Shown piece by piece: positions 11,252 to 22,733 of a DNA stretch of 64,000 bases. This stretch comes from Dermanyssus gallinae (lineage: Eukaryota > Arthropoda > Arachnida > Mesostigmata > Dermanyssidae). A model generated the notes under the pieces. That model did not search any database, had not been told where the DNA came from, and saw only the letters and a program-made list of their open reading frames with translations. The DNA lies in the NCBI GenBank assembly GCA_003439945.1, contig QVRM01002436.1, positions 186,001 through 250,000 of the forward strand. The letters are read 5' to 3'. The translations under genes and the position numbers were made by a program. How positions within the stretch are numbered: the first letter of the stretch is position 1; each line of letters opens with the position of its first letter.

Positions 11252-13010
11252 TAGGCCTCAATGGAGCTCAAAGTTTTCAATTCAAACTTGTCATAAAAGT
11301 TCCAGCAAGAAAGAAGCCTACATATAAAGTCTTCTTCGTTGCTGCCAGAAAGTGGGGTCTCTATATCTGCATCAGTCGCAATTTACGAATATAGTCGTAT
11401 TCTGCTAGCCCAGTTTGTGTTAAGCAGACGTTTACTATAAGTGCATTCTTCAAGTACAGGTATTATAATACGTGTTTTCGTGTTAATACTACGGCCGGCT
11501 TTTATTCTACGAGTTTCTCTGCTGTTACAAATATAGTTCTTGTAGTAGCTGTTGTCATTCAAATACTTGTTGTTTTAGTTGCTGTCATTGTTTTGACCGC
11601 TCTTGTAGTAGTTGTTGTTGTTGTTGCTGTTTCTTCTCACTTTTTTCAACATTACCTTTACTATCACCGCAGTCACAAGCACCTGTATCGATATCTCACA
11701 AATAAGCGCGCGATTTACTAAGGTATGCCATTGATCGCGGACCGAGTTAGTTGTCCTTCCGTAACCTCTGCTTCGGTAGGCGGGGGTGGGTACAGAGATT
11801 CCTTTCCAGCTGAACGTAACACCGTTGAATGGAATGGAATTTACGCTACGTCGAGGCATGCCCCATTGGGATAGAGGTCACATCCCGAACACTGCCTAAA
11901 TCTTATCAGCGTTGCTAAGTTGCAAAGGACTGTCTGGACACGACGCAGTCACAGATTCGAATACCCAGCCTCTCGGCCTTCATTGGGGCGGTACAGAGGG
12001 GAAGTCCCGAGCCGAGTACGCGTCTCAACTTGGACAGCCGTTCTAGCAGCAACCTCTTGGGGGAACGTACATGTGCCATCTGTAAGGTGACAAACTGGTC
12101 GAGACATTTTATTCTTTCACTTCTTCTAAGCTCTGCCACGCCCCGTCTCCCCCCGACCGACGGACGGCACCTGTCACACAGAGAGCCCAGGTGGATTGTT
12201 CGTAGATGCGCCCACGGTGATCCTTATCGTTCGCATCGAAGTAGGCCCGATTCCTCTCGGTACAAGCAACCTCCATAGTTCCAATGGCGACGTTCCAGAG
12301 ATTGCGTGGACGTCGGTGTTACTGCCATCGTTCTACTCACTACCGCTATCGCAGCGACGACAATCGTCGCACACGATCATAAACGACGATACAATAACCT
12401 CACGAGTATCACTCTCTCATTGAGCATTTCGAACCTGCACAAGGAACACTTCTCTATCTGCACTGTTCCGCTACCTATTTGCTAATGGATACACAGCGCG
12501 ACGGCAGTAGGAGTATCCTCGTACGAACATCAACATTGCGATAGCCGCCGTTGTCCGTCCGTGCTAAATTGAGCGCAGCGTGACTCGCTGCATGCTGTTG
12601 ACAGCAACAGATTTGTAGGCAAGGAAGACTCAAGAACCAGGGTCAGATTGAACGTCACGGATTAGTCGTGCCCGAGACAGTTTGCCCTCAGCAGTGCTGC
12701 AGGCCTTCGTCCTACATCGATAGAAGAATTGCCACAGCAGCGCGACTACCTGATGGACAGCAGTCTCGAGCGAATAGCCGAGACCAAAGGTAGTGAGAGG
12801 TTATCAATCTATAGCTGCTGCAAGAGAAGCATCTCTCGGCGGTAGCCCGCCCGCCACGAGAGGAGAGCGCACACAATGCCGGTGTAGCAGACGAGTCTCT
12901 GCAGCACCCTCTGATAATGATTCTATGGCGTGCTGTTTTGAAGGTGGCATTAAGGTCATTGCTATTAGCTGACTTTGAACTATTTTATCGACCACGATCC
13001 GCCATACACA
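11250..13010. other. Unassigned stretch
   Basis: Holds a (GTT)n patch near 11575-11635. The rest is GC-richer sequence without a recognised exon or repeat. It lies just upstream of the candidate channel exon that ends at 13069. Confidence 0.35.
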
Positions 13011-13015
13011 AGCAG

Positions 13016-13069
13016 ACCTTTTGGCGACAAGCAAGCAAGATCAACATGGGCCAATTCGCCCTAGCTACC
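13016..13069 (+). CDS. Candidate upstream exon of the chloride-channel gene
   Basis: The open frame into a good donor (C, then GTAAGA at 13070) reads LLATSKQDQHGPIRPSY. In Cys-loop receptors the N-terminal helix is followed by a motif of the form LLxxYDxxIRPxY, just before the first beta strand. The exon would end one base into a codon, and the next recognised exon (18430) starts with the other two bases, so the splice would make a glutamine followed by HTRVNVSV. The phase and the IRPSY motif support it. The weak acceptor (near 13012-13015) and the missing canonical YD spacing argue against it. An in-frame stop at 12976 limits how far left it could extend. Treat as a hypothesis. Confidence 0.3.
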
Positions 13070-13577
13070 GTAAGAAACTAACGCCAATTAAATGTATGTA
13101 TATAGATATAGACACAAATCCTCGATGGCCGGTCGATACTGAGTATATGCATGGAGCCAAGGTTACGAAAAAGAGAAGGCCTTTTCAAGGGTAATGCCTC
13201 TTAATCCTAATCCATAGCAGGGAAATTAACATGAAGGTGTATCGTTGATTGGGCTCTCACGTACACCTCGTCTTGCACTATTATATATGTACGATTGGAA
13301 TGACTAGGCGACTGCAGGTAGGCTGGATATGTATGTAGCCATACACAGAGATTCCTTGCCAATTTGTCTTGTCAAATACAATATACAACTCACGACTATT
13401 GTTTATATATATATATATATACTATGTAGAAAAAGCAAACTTACATTTGCGGTGTAAGAACGTGTGCACGGCCTGCTCGGGGCATGACTCAACACATTAG
13501 GTCTTGGCTTGAGCTAGGTCATATATATATATATATATATAAGTGTTTGGTGTTGCAATCTTGTCTAAACATTAAAC
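13070..13577. other. Unassigned stretch
   Basis: Two short (TA)n tracts (about 13404-13421 and 13520-13541); otherwise nothing recognised. Confidence 0.4.
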
Positions 13578-13735
13578 TTTTTGGGCTAACCCTCGTCAAG
13601 ATTGAACGTCGCATTGCTTCATAGACGGACTCCCATACATACAAATGTGCAACGGTGGGGCTCGAACCCGCGCACCTATGCGTCTCCTTCGGGCGCGAGG
13701 CGCAGGCGATTGCATCACGCCACCGAGCTCGACTA
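13578..13735 (-). mobile_element. SINE family A copy
   Basis: tRNA-derived SINE in reverse orientation. The reverse complement reads GAGCTCGGTGGCGTGATGC (head with A box), then a B box GGTTCGAGCCC (13659-13669 on +), then GTTGCACATTTGTATGTATG, GTCTATGAAGCAATG, and a tail ending GGGTTAGCCCAAAAA. It is the same family as the copies at 22613, 26721, 33118, 50205 and 62499. Several bases differ from the cleanest copy (33118), and no clear target duplication was found. Confidence 0.85.
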
Positions 13736-14487
13736 TAATATTGTTTACGCTCTATTTCTTTCTCTCTCTGTTCATCAGTCTTATTGATACAATACCGCAT
13801 AATGGCACAATTATTTTGTAAATAGGTGTGTGGTGCAGTGATCGAATCACGCAGCATCGTAAAAGTTGTGCGGGGACATTAGTTGTATTCAAATAAGCGC
13901 GTGCGCCAATTTAGACATACACCAAGCGAATCGTCCGTTGGCGATTTAATCGTACGTGGCCACTGCACTTGGTGTAATGCACTGTTAACTCTGTAGATTT
14001 GTGGATCATACACCAAAAAAATGCGTAGGCGAGTGTTGTAACACGACTTCGTTTCCCTCTTCGAACAGAAGATCTAGACTATGTAGAGTATCAGTGGCAT
14101 TCTATTTGAGGTACTTCAGCCTGGGGCGCATAGGCCATTTTTGAACCTGCGACAATAGTTTCATATTTCTAGGTAGTTGAGACTTCAAAGTAGGACAGCA
14201 GTTAGTGAGCTTCAAAAAGAAAATTGCTTTGTTGAAGCAATAATAGACTTCAAAGGAGGTTAGGATAAAACAACGGAAACGGTATGAACAATACGCAGTC
14301 ACAAGTTGACGGCATATGCAATGTGATGACCGGTGTCAAGGTCAAATAAAACGTATACGCAAAGATCGAAAGCCGTAAGCAAGAGTCGGTAGCAAATTGT
14401 CATTTAGTTTAGAGTCGAAGTCTAGTGCACCGCTGGTTTTTTTGGCAGAACGCATTTGTTCGGTGACATGTAATTTTTATCACCCAG

Positions 14488-14705
14488 AATATATATATAT
14501 ATATATATCGAGCCACCGAGCAAGGTGGCTTAGTGGCAAAGCCTTTGCCTTGCATTCGGGAGGACTGGGTTCGAGACCCAGACCGGCCACTCTTAAATTG
14601 GTTTGCATGGTTTCCAATTTAGACAAGGTAAATGCCGGAGTGGAATAAACTTAGCCATGACATGAAAAATCCGTACACGGGCAATTGCCTTACGGGAAAA
14701 TCCAA

Positions 14706-14749
<44 letters not shown>
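14488..14749 (+). mobile_element. SINE family C copy embedded in (TA)n
   Basis: A tRNA-derived element occupies about 14509-14706. It has an A box TGGCTTAGTGG (14526-14536) and a B box GGTTCGAGACC (14568-14578) at tRNA-like spacing, followed by a body that includes AAATGCCGGAGTGGAATAAAC and ends with GGGAAAATCC. It is flanked on both sides by TA runs (about 14488-14508 and 14709-14749), as if inserted into one tract. The body shows that it is a SINE and not a tRNA gene. I see only one copy in this window. Confidence 0.75.
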
Positions 14750-14753
<4 letters not shown>

Positions 14754-17700
14754 AGTAAAGCAGATTAACAGAGCGAGAGAACGTGCACAAACGCAAGATT
14801 ATGATTAAACATAACATTTTCAAATACGCATATGCAGATTGAATGCGGTCAAACGCGTTGATTCGCACTGTCAATATTAATTAAAAGTCGACTACCGTTC
14901 GAACCAGCCGGGCTACCGGAAAAACACAACAAAAGCGCTCTAGCAATCCATCCCGCGTCGTATGCGGTTCCACCGTACATGGACGTCAAATGGCCAACGC
15001 ATCATACGCTATCGTTACGGCAATACAACACGCAGCCCGCAGACAGGCGGTTGACGTTTCGCATTGACATGGATCAAGCTGTTACAGGGCGCCTCATAGG
15101 TACGATGTTGCCGCAGGGAAGGGGAGGAAAATCCAAGACCAAGCATATACAGGCGTACAGACCGCTGGAGAAATGAGACCGAAGAAGTGCCATGCGATTC
15201 CAAAAGCGAATAGGAACAGCTACGAGTTTACGAGTAGTTAATGGGTTTGTGAGCACACGTAACGTGACCGAATCCATTTCGTCACGTCGTCGGAGATAGG
15301 ACAATGATGATGATGATGGTTGATGGCCTTGACAACTGTCTTCGTCAATGCACACTGTGTGTGGGTGCACGCGACTAGGTATGTGACTAGGTTTGTATCT
15401 GTGGGCATACGCGTGCTGTATGTCTGTTAACGGCTACATCGGGAACAAGCATGAGAGCAGCAGCATGCGGGGAAATGATCCTGCAGTAGGGTCAGTAGAT
15501 GACCAAATCAACGTCTGAATGGCCAACGGCCTCATGTGTGTTGATGGTGTTGAAGTAGACGCAACAACGCATTAAGGGCACCCCATGAAAGTATCCCCTA
15601 CCGATGACCGGGCCCTGGCAACAATAAACGGCAATGAGGACAACTGTCCTCGTCACCATCATTGTCACCATCACTGTGTTTCCTCTTGTATCTGTTCAAC
15701 GAGCAGACGACAACAATACCGCATCGCCACGATTGTGCAGTGAAGTAAGAAAAATCGTGCCGAAGGCGAAGATAATTAGAAAAATATTTGATGTTCCTTT
15801 GACATTACAGCATCTCTCCAGCACGCTGTGCTTTTAGTTTTGACTCAATTTGTAGCGTTAATAACTAGCAATGTAAAGCCTTATTCTAACCACCTTTTTC
15901 TCCAATGTCGTACGTTAGACGTGATTTATAGAGATTGCTCAATTGCTGGATCCAAAGTAACGTCGAACCAGTATAACAGGTGCTACTGTAGATTACCTGT
16001 GTTGTTTACCAAATCATCTCAAAGCTGGGCTCCGCACATTTACAGTTAGCTGTACTGCTACTTGCTTTTGCACGACTAGCATTCGTTTTACTTAACAGAT
16101 AGCTCTTACCGAGTGCTCCTACAAGCGGTCCTGAAGGTGAGCATTTTTTTGGTAGCCTCTACGCGCATCTGCAATGACTAATCAAATTTTCGCGAAGAAA
16201 ATCTCGTGTGCATGTGCCGCGTAGGTGTTCCCTGATTTGCGGATATGAAAACATTTACTTAGCACGGTGGGCCGTGATTCGCCGACACACCTCGTATAAG
16301 CCGATATTGGATATTTTCTATCGGCTTCCACAAGGTGTAGAGAAATGAGCCTTCTTGGGACGTTCGCCTGCTTCATACCGATCGGCGTTACTTGACGCTG
16401 CCGATAGTTTTTCGACCCGATTCGTTTTCACTCGTTGCTTTCATTATTTGTCTCTTTTTCTTTCTCCTTTCTTCATTATTATTACTATATTGTTTGCCGG
16501 CCCTATTCCTCCGCTGTTCTCTCCTATCTTTCTGTTCAACGCCTTCTATGTGTACTCGTGGGTGTAGAGTGTGCACGGAGAGGGAGTAAGTGGAAGCGAA
16601 ACACTCAAACAGACGCCAGACCCTTTTTATCTAGATACAATTGATGGGCGCCAGCATCGTCGAACGTGGGCCCATATTGTAGTGATGGCTGCCGCCTGTA
16701 ACCCAATCGAGGGCGGGAACAAAGGGTACGTGGGCGCCGGTGTCTGTTCTGTTCATTCGTCCTCAGGGGCCGGGGGGGGGGGGGTCTAGACGACGCCCCC
16801 ACGACGAGGGGATTTGGGGACAAAGAATCAGCCCAACAAGCCATCTGCCCGCCAGCCATTTGTCCACTAGCCATTCGGGTTGTCAAGATATCTTTTCTTG
16901 TACATCATGACATCCAGACCATGTGGCGATTGCAATGATCGACGGACTTACGAGGGTATGATGAGGGTGAGGCTCTCGATCTGTCTGTCCTTTCACCTGT
17001 GTACAGTAGTCGTCGAAGTAGTGATGAGCCAATATAGCTCTCGTCTGTTGTTTACCATGTCTGAGTAAACAGCGGAAACGACGTTAACGATGAGGACGAC
17101 GACGACATAGGAAATCCGATTTCTCCCGATCGGACAGCTTCTGCTCGTTGCGCTGCTACTCTGGCATTTCGGCGGCCCGGAACAGGGGGAGAAGATATCC
17201 CTGTTGGTAGACTATGACAATGACGATGATGATGATAGTGATCACAAGGACGCGAAGGACGAAGATGACGATGATAATAATGGGTCCCGCTTCCCGACAA
17301 CGATTGAACGGCTATGACCACAATTGCTACTGTTACCATTACTACCTCTACGGATTGTATGGCCGTTGTTGACGCTACTCTCTCTCTCTCTCTAGGCCAA
17401 ACGGCCACGTGAAGCAAATCGCTGAGGCGTGTCATATCACCCTAAATGATGCTAGTTCAAATGAAGCCCCCCAGAACGGTGTCGTCCGGGGCCCTGTCTG
17501 TAGCCCCTCAGCCATAATCATCACCACCGCTACCATGGCAGCCACAAAATTAACCACTAACTACTTCTACCTTCTACTACTAGTACCACTGCCAGTAAAA
17601 CAACAGCTGTGGCTGATAATTCCGATTCTACTTCTTACTACTACTACTACTACTCCTACTGTTATTACTACTGCAACTACTACTAACAACAAAGATAGTG

Positions 17701-17852
17701 ACAACAATAGATAGACAGAATAATATAACAGTGGACAGATAATGTTGGCTGAGTAGGTCTGTTTGTCTCATAGTTCCAACAAACGCAAGACGCTTGCACG
17801 TCGAAGGATGAACCCAAGAGAAATAACCAAACTCTGGGAGAATGGCAATGAC
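14750..17852. other. Intronic or intergenic stretch without a recognised gene
   Basis: Contains a G-run at about 16770-16782, a (CT)n tract near 17380-17394 that ends in AG, and acidic-codon triplet patches near 17215-17280. A frame at 17116-17325 has a hydrophobic stretch (LLLVALLLWHF) followed by an Asp-rich region, but it has no start codon and no usable splice sites. Nothing firm. Confidence 0.35.

Positions 17853-17896
<44 letters not shown>
17853..17896. repeat. (TA)n microsatellite
   Basis: Pure TA run. Shorter TA tracts follow at about 18258-18280 and 18356-18388 in very AT-rich sequence just upstream of the next exon. Confidence 0.95.
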
Positions 17897-17902
<6 letters not shown>

Positions 17903-18352
17903 TATTATTCGAGGGCTGTATGTAAACGCGAATACGGCTTGGTAGTTGCCACTGACCTCCGGTCCGACTGATATTAATGTCCATCTTTGTGGTATCAGTC
18001 GGATGCCTGCTGCCTTGGCTTAATAGGCATAATTGTGTATCACGGCGTTTCCGTATCCAGACGATACGTGACGGACCACATCCAGACATTGAAAAAACAC
18101 CGTGCTTCGTCTAGAGAGGAGTTTTTTACATATTAACCCATAAAGAGAGTGAAAACGAGCTAATTCGTTTCCTATAGATTGTATAAATTGTTATAAAAAC
18201 TTTTTAAAAATAATTTAAATTAAAAAAAAACATAATTTTTTATATTCTAATAATAATAATATATATATATATATATACTGTAACATCCAAAAGCCATTCC
18301 TGTTTTCTGTAGATTTAAAAATAATTGAAATTTAAAAACATAATTTATTATT

Positions 18353-18391
<39 letters not shown>

Positions 18392-18429
18392 ACATCCAAA
18401 TAAAGCCATTCTTATTTGTATGGTTTCAG

Positions 18430-18494
18430 AGCACACGAGGGTTAACGTGAGCGTCCTTTTGCTCAGTATGTCATCTCCGGACGAATCAAGTTTG
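18430..18494 (+). CDS. pHCl: pHCl-type Cys-loop chloride channel, beta-strand-1 exon
   Basis: A 65-bp exon with acceptor TTTCAG and donor GTAAGT. After two bases that complete a split codon it reads HTRVNVSVLLLSMSSPDE and then SSL. This is the first beta-strand segment of the extracellular ligand-binding domain, of the VxVxxxVLSMS form seen throughout the Cys-loop family. A separate short exon of about this size at this place is typical of the family. The exon ends on a codon boundary, matching the phase-0 start of the next exon at 19254. It is too short to stand out as an open reading frame and was found from the motif and the splice sites. The preceding exon must end one base into a codon. 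Confidence 0.85.
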
Positions 18495-19253
18495 GTAAGT
18501 AAAACAATAAACATTATACACTGGTAGCGCAAACGCATAGCACAACGCATACCAAACAGTACAAATGTGGATGTCTAGCACATTTAATGTGATGTGTTAC
18601 TCTGTTGCCTTTGGGCCTAGGTTTTACCTTGGTGTCTATCAGTAATGAGCTGGCAGTACCTCATGTTGGTCGTTTTTTCCTCATCTATGAGTAATAGTTA
18701 CAGTAGCCTCATTTAGAGGAATACTTTTGTTTACGCTCATTCTTACTGATGCTCCTCTCTTTGCGGCAGATGTTACCATTTAACAACCCTCGTATTTGAT
18801 AACAGCAGCTTACCAGTCATCACAGGGCACATGACTTACGTAGAATATTGTCTTACAAATAGTAAAGAGTAAAGCGAGCCAATAGTGTATCCTATCTGCA
18901 CTACTATGAAACGCCACGTCAGTTGTTTCTGTTCTGCGCCCGGCGTAACGATATATAGACGCGATATGGGTTTGAATACAGCGGTATTTATGTTCCATAT
19001 TTTTGTTAAGTGTTAGGGGTTTCCATAGCCTTATAACATAATGGCTAAGTTCAGGTTAAGAGACAATGCAATGTATTGTTCAACTGGGAACGAATTATAC
19101 TTGCGATTGCAAACTGGGGGTATGCGTAACTAAACACACGTACACAAATATTTGCCTGCTATCGTAGCGAGTCAGTAGCCTGATTATGACGTCTGCATCG
19201 TTTCGTATGTTGTTTCTGCTCGATTGTTGGTAATTTTGCCACGATTATTACAG

Positions 19254-19398
19254 AAATACGAGATTGAATTTCTACTCATTCAGAAGTGGACTGATCAACG
19301 TCTGGCGTATCACGAGACAGGATCGAACCACTCGCACCTGAACGGACTTCTTCATGAGGGAAATATTTGGAAACCCGACATATACTTCATCAAGCATG
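19254..19398 (+). CDS. pHCl: pHCl-type Cys-loop chloride channel, loop D to loop A exon
   Basis: Exon with acceptor TTACAG and donor GTAAGC. It reads KYEIEFLLIQKWTDQRLAYH, continues with a short loop containing an NHS glycosylation sequon, and ends in GNIWKPDIYFIKH plus one base of a split glycine codon. The xxWxDxRL motif and the IWxPDxYFxKH motif are diagnostic of the ligand-binding domain of Cys-loop receptors. They form part of the agonist pocket, and the family is a pentameric channel in the plasma membrane. It starts in phase 0 after the 65-bp exon and joins the exon at 27492 across an 8.1-kb intron. That intron contains a mariner, an R1-like fragment and a SINE. Confidence 0.93.
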
Positions 19399-19557
19399 GT
19401 AAGCGCGTGCTCAGCATGTCCGCTTCTTGCTTTTTGCTTTTATTCATCGCTAGAACACTATGGCCGGAATGGATACCCCCACCTCCTCCACGTCAATTTG
19501 TGGGCCCATCTCTTATTTTTATGGTCTTCTCCGAACTAATTTACCTTAATTCAGTAA

Positions 19558-19558
<1 letters not shown>
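19399..19558. other. Start of channel intron
   Basis: Donor followed by unremarkable sequence up to the (TA)n tract. Confidence 0.6.
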
Positions 19559-19627
<69 letters not shown>

Positions 19628-19631
19628 TATA
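19559..19631. repeat. (TA)n microsatellite at the mariner insertion site
   Basis: TA run of about 36 units that ends directly at the mariner terminal inverted repeat. The last TA (19630-19631) is the left target duplication. Confidence 0.95.
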
Positions 19632-20921
19632 CAGGTAGTTCAATAAGTTCTTAGAATGAAAACCGAGAATTTTCCAAATCATGTTTTTAAATTTTTCTTA
19701 TTCGATATACTCTCCGAGAAGCTCAATACACTTTTCCCACCAAGATTTCAGAGCTTTCGTACCTCTTGAGTAGAATTCCGCGTCGTTAGACTGAAAATAG
19801 GCATTGACAGCAGCCTTAACCTCTTCATTGCTGGAAAAACGCTTTTCACCGAGACTATTCTTCAAATGTCCGAAGAGGAAATAATCAGAGGGGGCCAGGT
19901 CTGGAGAATCGGAGGGTTGTTCAATAAGTTCGAACCTCAGTTGGGCCAGTTTTGCCGATGCTTGCCGGGGCTTGTGTGCAGAAGCATTGCCCTGGTGAAA
20001 CGGGACAACCTTCTTCTGCAAAGCGGGCCGTTTCACGATGAGTTCTTGCTAACGGCAGTCCAACAGTCTTGCACAATATTCTCCTGTGATCGTTTTACAG
20101 CTCTCAAGGTAGTCGACCAGCATTATTCTACGTTGGTCTTAAAGAACTGTAGCCATCACCTTTCCGGTCAATGCCGTTGTCCACACCCTCTTCGGAGGTC
20201 CTTCATCAGGTGCACACCATTGGCAAGATGCTTCTTGGGTCTCGGGAGTGTAGTGATGAACCCGGCTTTCATCGACGGTCATGAATCTGCACCAAAAATC
20301 CGACAGATTGTTCGACATCTTGGCCAAATTTTGCTGTAAAGCCAAAACAGGCGCGTCTTTTTGGCCTTAGTTGAGCAAATGCGGCAGCCATTTTGCTCTA
20401 AGCTCTTTCATCTTCAAGTTTTCGTGTAGGATAAAATGCACACTGCCTAAACTAATCCCTAATGCCTCCGCTATTTCCTGAATGTTCATTCGCTTATCTG
20501 TGCCAAGAATTTTTCGCACTTTCTCTACGTTTTCCTCATCAGTTGCCGTTTTTTGGCCTCCTGGACGTAGTTCATCCTCGGTGCTCCTGCGACCTCTTTT
20601 TAACACATTAATCCAGTTGGAAACAGTGGCAAAACATGGCGCAGAGTCACTGTACGTCTCGTCTAACTCAATTTTTATTTGGGTCGCATTCCAACCTTTG
20701 AAATAAAAATGCTTGATAACCACTCGAAACTCCTTTTTCTCAATTTTTAAAAATCACGCCGATACGTTGCACGGAAAAAGCTATCAAACGAAATCGCAAC
20801 GGCCAATCACCATAATATATTGAGTGCTAGCAGTCGAAAAGTTGCAGTTCCTATTAGCGGTGAAAGCGTGCCAAAATTCGAATTCTAAAAAGCTCATTCT
20901 AAGAACTTATTGAACTACCTG
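19632..20921 (-). mobile_element. Full-length mariner element, 1290 bp
   Basis: Both ends are visible. The left end begins CAGGTAGTTCAATAAGTTCT and the right end is its inverted copy; the perfect terminal inverted repeats are 28 bp long. TA dinucleotides flank both ends, as expected for mariner target duplication. The left flank is a long (TA)n tract and the right flank a short one. The element carries one transposase gene on the minus strand. It lies within the channel intron between the exons at 19254 and 27492. The intact repeats and near-intact frame suggest a fairly recent insertion compared with the other mariners in this window. Confidence 0.95.
19698..20744 (-). pseudogene. Mariner transposase, lost start and three stops
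   Basis: A single reading frame of about 348 codons runs through the element without a frameshift. The expected start codon at 20744-20742 is ATT, preceding EKKEFRVVIKHFYFKGW, so the ATG appears lost. In-frame stops follow LLN (20367), ATVL (20139) and LLDCR (about 20049). The paired helix-turn-helix region ends in the WxPHLL linker. The first catalytic Asp is present in TVDESRVHHY and the third in SPDLAPSDY. The second is replaced by glycine in FHQGNASAH, where the family has HxDNA. Length matches a normal mariner transposase, but the copy cannot make an active enzyme. The protein would cut and paste the element at TA sites. Confidence 0.92.
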
Positions 20922-21104
20922 TATATATATATTGACCACCTCAAACTTTGCGCTTTTAGCTGTCCAACCTTATTTCTTCAGTGCACTGAACGTTCAGTGT
21001 ATTCTTCTGACGAATCTCTTTGCACCTACGGCCATGCCACAAACGATATACCCTAGGCTTCTACGTTTTATCTGGACATTTCTGGGACCTTAAGGCGTCC
21101 GAAA

Positions 21105-21960
21105 GATAGCGCCTGTGGGATATTGGCACACCCACAGAGAGCGACAAAGAAAGAGAGAGAAACGCCACTATACAGGACTGGCAAGCAGAGTGGGACGCAA
21201 TTCCCTTTGGTGCCCCCTGAAAGAGCCTAAGCAAACTGCTCCCAAACATACGGGCGTGGATAGCAAGGCCGGGAGGGGACTTAACCTTTTACCTAACGCA
21301 GGTTCTCACGCAACATGGCAACTTCCAGTCACACCTTTACCGAATTAGGAAGGCCCCGTCAGAAACATGCCTTTTTTGCAACGAAGCCGTGGATGACACC
21401 CCACAACACACATTTCTCAGGTGCCAGGCATGGGAAGAGGCCAGAACCATAGCAATTAGACAGATTCGTGAGAGATGGTCCAGTGCGGGACTTACCTATC
21501 CCGAAGTACAGGACCCCCCGCGAAATAGTATAAAAGGGTTCGTGTACATCCTCTGTTCGACCCAAACATGGAAATCGGGAGCGGAAGTTGCACAGGAAGT
21601 GCTAAAAAAAGCACAGAAGATGCAAGGAGAGACAGAATCTTTTTGAGGCCAACACGGCTGAAGAAAGCGCAACTTTAAATCAAACAGGTTTGCAAGGGCT
21701 GGGACAAAGTGCGCTTGACAGGCGGGGGAACCCGTAAAAGACCCCGGCCAATTGATCCGGTAGGGCACTCGCCACTTTTCCTGATGGTCCAAAGCATTGT
21801 TCTATGGAGATCTGGGCCATCAGAGAGTGAAGTTTAAGGGGTGAGGTGCGTTTAGTAGGTATGCGTCTCAGCGGCGTGACATCCATCCGCTAGGGTCGAG
21901 TCTCACACAGCTCGAGATGGAAACTCCTACTCGTAGCAGTACTGCGTAACTGCATTTAAC
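21105..21960 (+). pseudogene. 3' end of an R1/jockey-type non-LTR retrotransposon
   Basis: Near 21130-21200 the frame reads ATIQDWQAEWDAIPFG. After a frame change it reads HGNFQSHLYRIRKAPSETCL, continuing FCNEAVDDTPQHTFLRCQAWEEAR up to a stop at 21644. The CX2C-X9-H-X4-C pattern followed by a W-E-xx-R tail is the C-terminal zinc-knuckle region of ORF2 in R1, I and jockey-type elements. Reverse transcriptase and endonuclease are absent, so this is a 5'-truncated copy with at least one frameshift. A 3' untranslated tail of about 300 bases seems to follow, ending in an A-rich patch near 21973. It belongs to a different family from the RTE-like fragments at 38-56 kb. Confidence 0.75.
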
Positions 21961-22612
21961 CCTCCTCCACAAAAAAAATCTGGAGATTTAACTCGTGGTA
22001 TTTAAAGCAGCATATAACAAAAGTACTGGCCTTACTAGCACTTGCGTTCGGTTGTGATAGCTTCATCGTTGGGGTTTCGTTTTTCGAACTAGCTGACGAC
22101 CTGAAGTAGCTCTATCAGCAATATTCTGCACTGGCATTTGTTCTGTCCTGTTTTTCTTCTGTTACGACTTATTGCTAGTCCCTGATGTGTCCCTCCCCAA
22201 CCTAAAAGTAAACACGAACGCTGCTGCTCTGTGAATGTTGCTAACGCTCTTTTTTAATAAAACCTGCCTGTTTGGCAACATTTCCTTCCGCTGTTCGCTT
22301 CTGTTAGTTCCTTCAACGAACTCCGGGACAAGCAATGTTTTGGCTTCTTCTAACCACTCAATCTTAATCTAACCTACATGACCGAATTAACTGTTTTGAT
22401 TTTAGTAGATAATTAGTTTAGACTAGCCTGCTAAGGGGAACCATCTACTTCACTAACTAAACACCCCAGACCAACCAGCTACATCTACTACAACATCCGT
22501 AGGGTACATCGAGGACATAGCAAAATGGGTAACCTTTATTAACTTCGAAATTGCTGTTTATAGGCACGTCGCCTTCGACTGTTTAGCTGTATGTCTGTCA
22601 ATGAGCTTGTAT
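21961..22612. other. Intronic stretch
   Basis: Nothing recognised. Confidence 0.4.
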
Positions 22613-22733
22613 GACCCTCAGCCAAGATTTAACGTCCACGGGACTGATTTTTGCGTTGCTTCATAGACGGACCCCTATAAATACAAATGTGCAATGGTGG
22701 GGCTCGAACCCGCGCACTTAGGTGTCTCAGGTA
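22613..22733 (-). mobile_element. SINE family A copy, 5'-truncated
   Basis: The reverse complement has the B box GGTTCGAGCCC, then GCACATTTGTATTTATAGGG, GTCTATGAAGCAACG and the GACGTTAAATCTTGGCTGAG tail. The tRNA-like head to the right of the B box is lost or diverged. Confidence 0.8.

Noticed and set aside
14519..14590. A tRNA gene with good A and B boxes
   Set aside because: It continues into a SINE body and lies in (TA)n as an insertion, and no clean acceptor stem was seen.
17116..17325. Hydrophobic stretch followed by an Asp-rich region as a signal-peptide exon
   Set aside because: No start codon, a poor acceptor and no donor in frame. It would also lie downstream of the candidate N-terminal exon.
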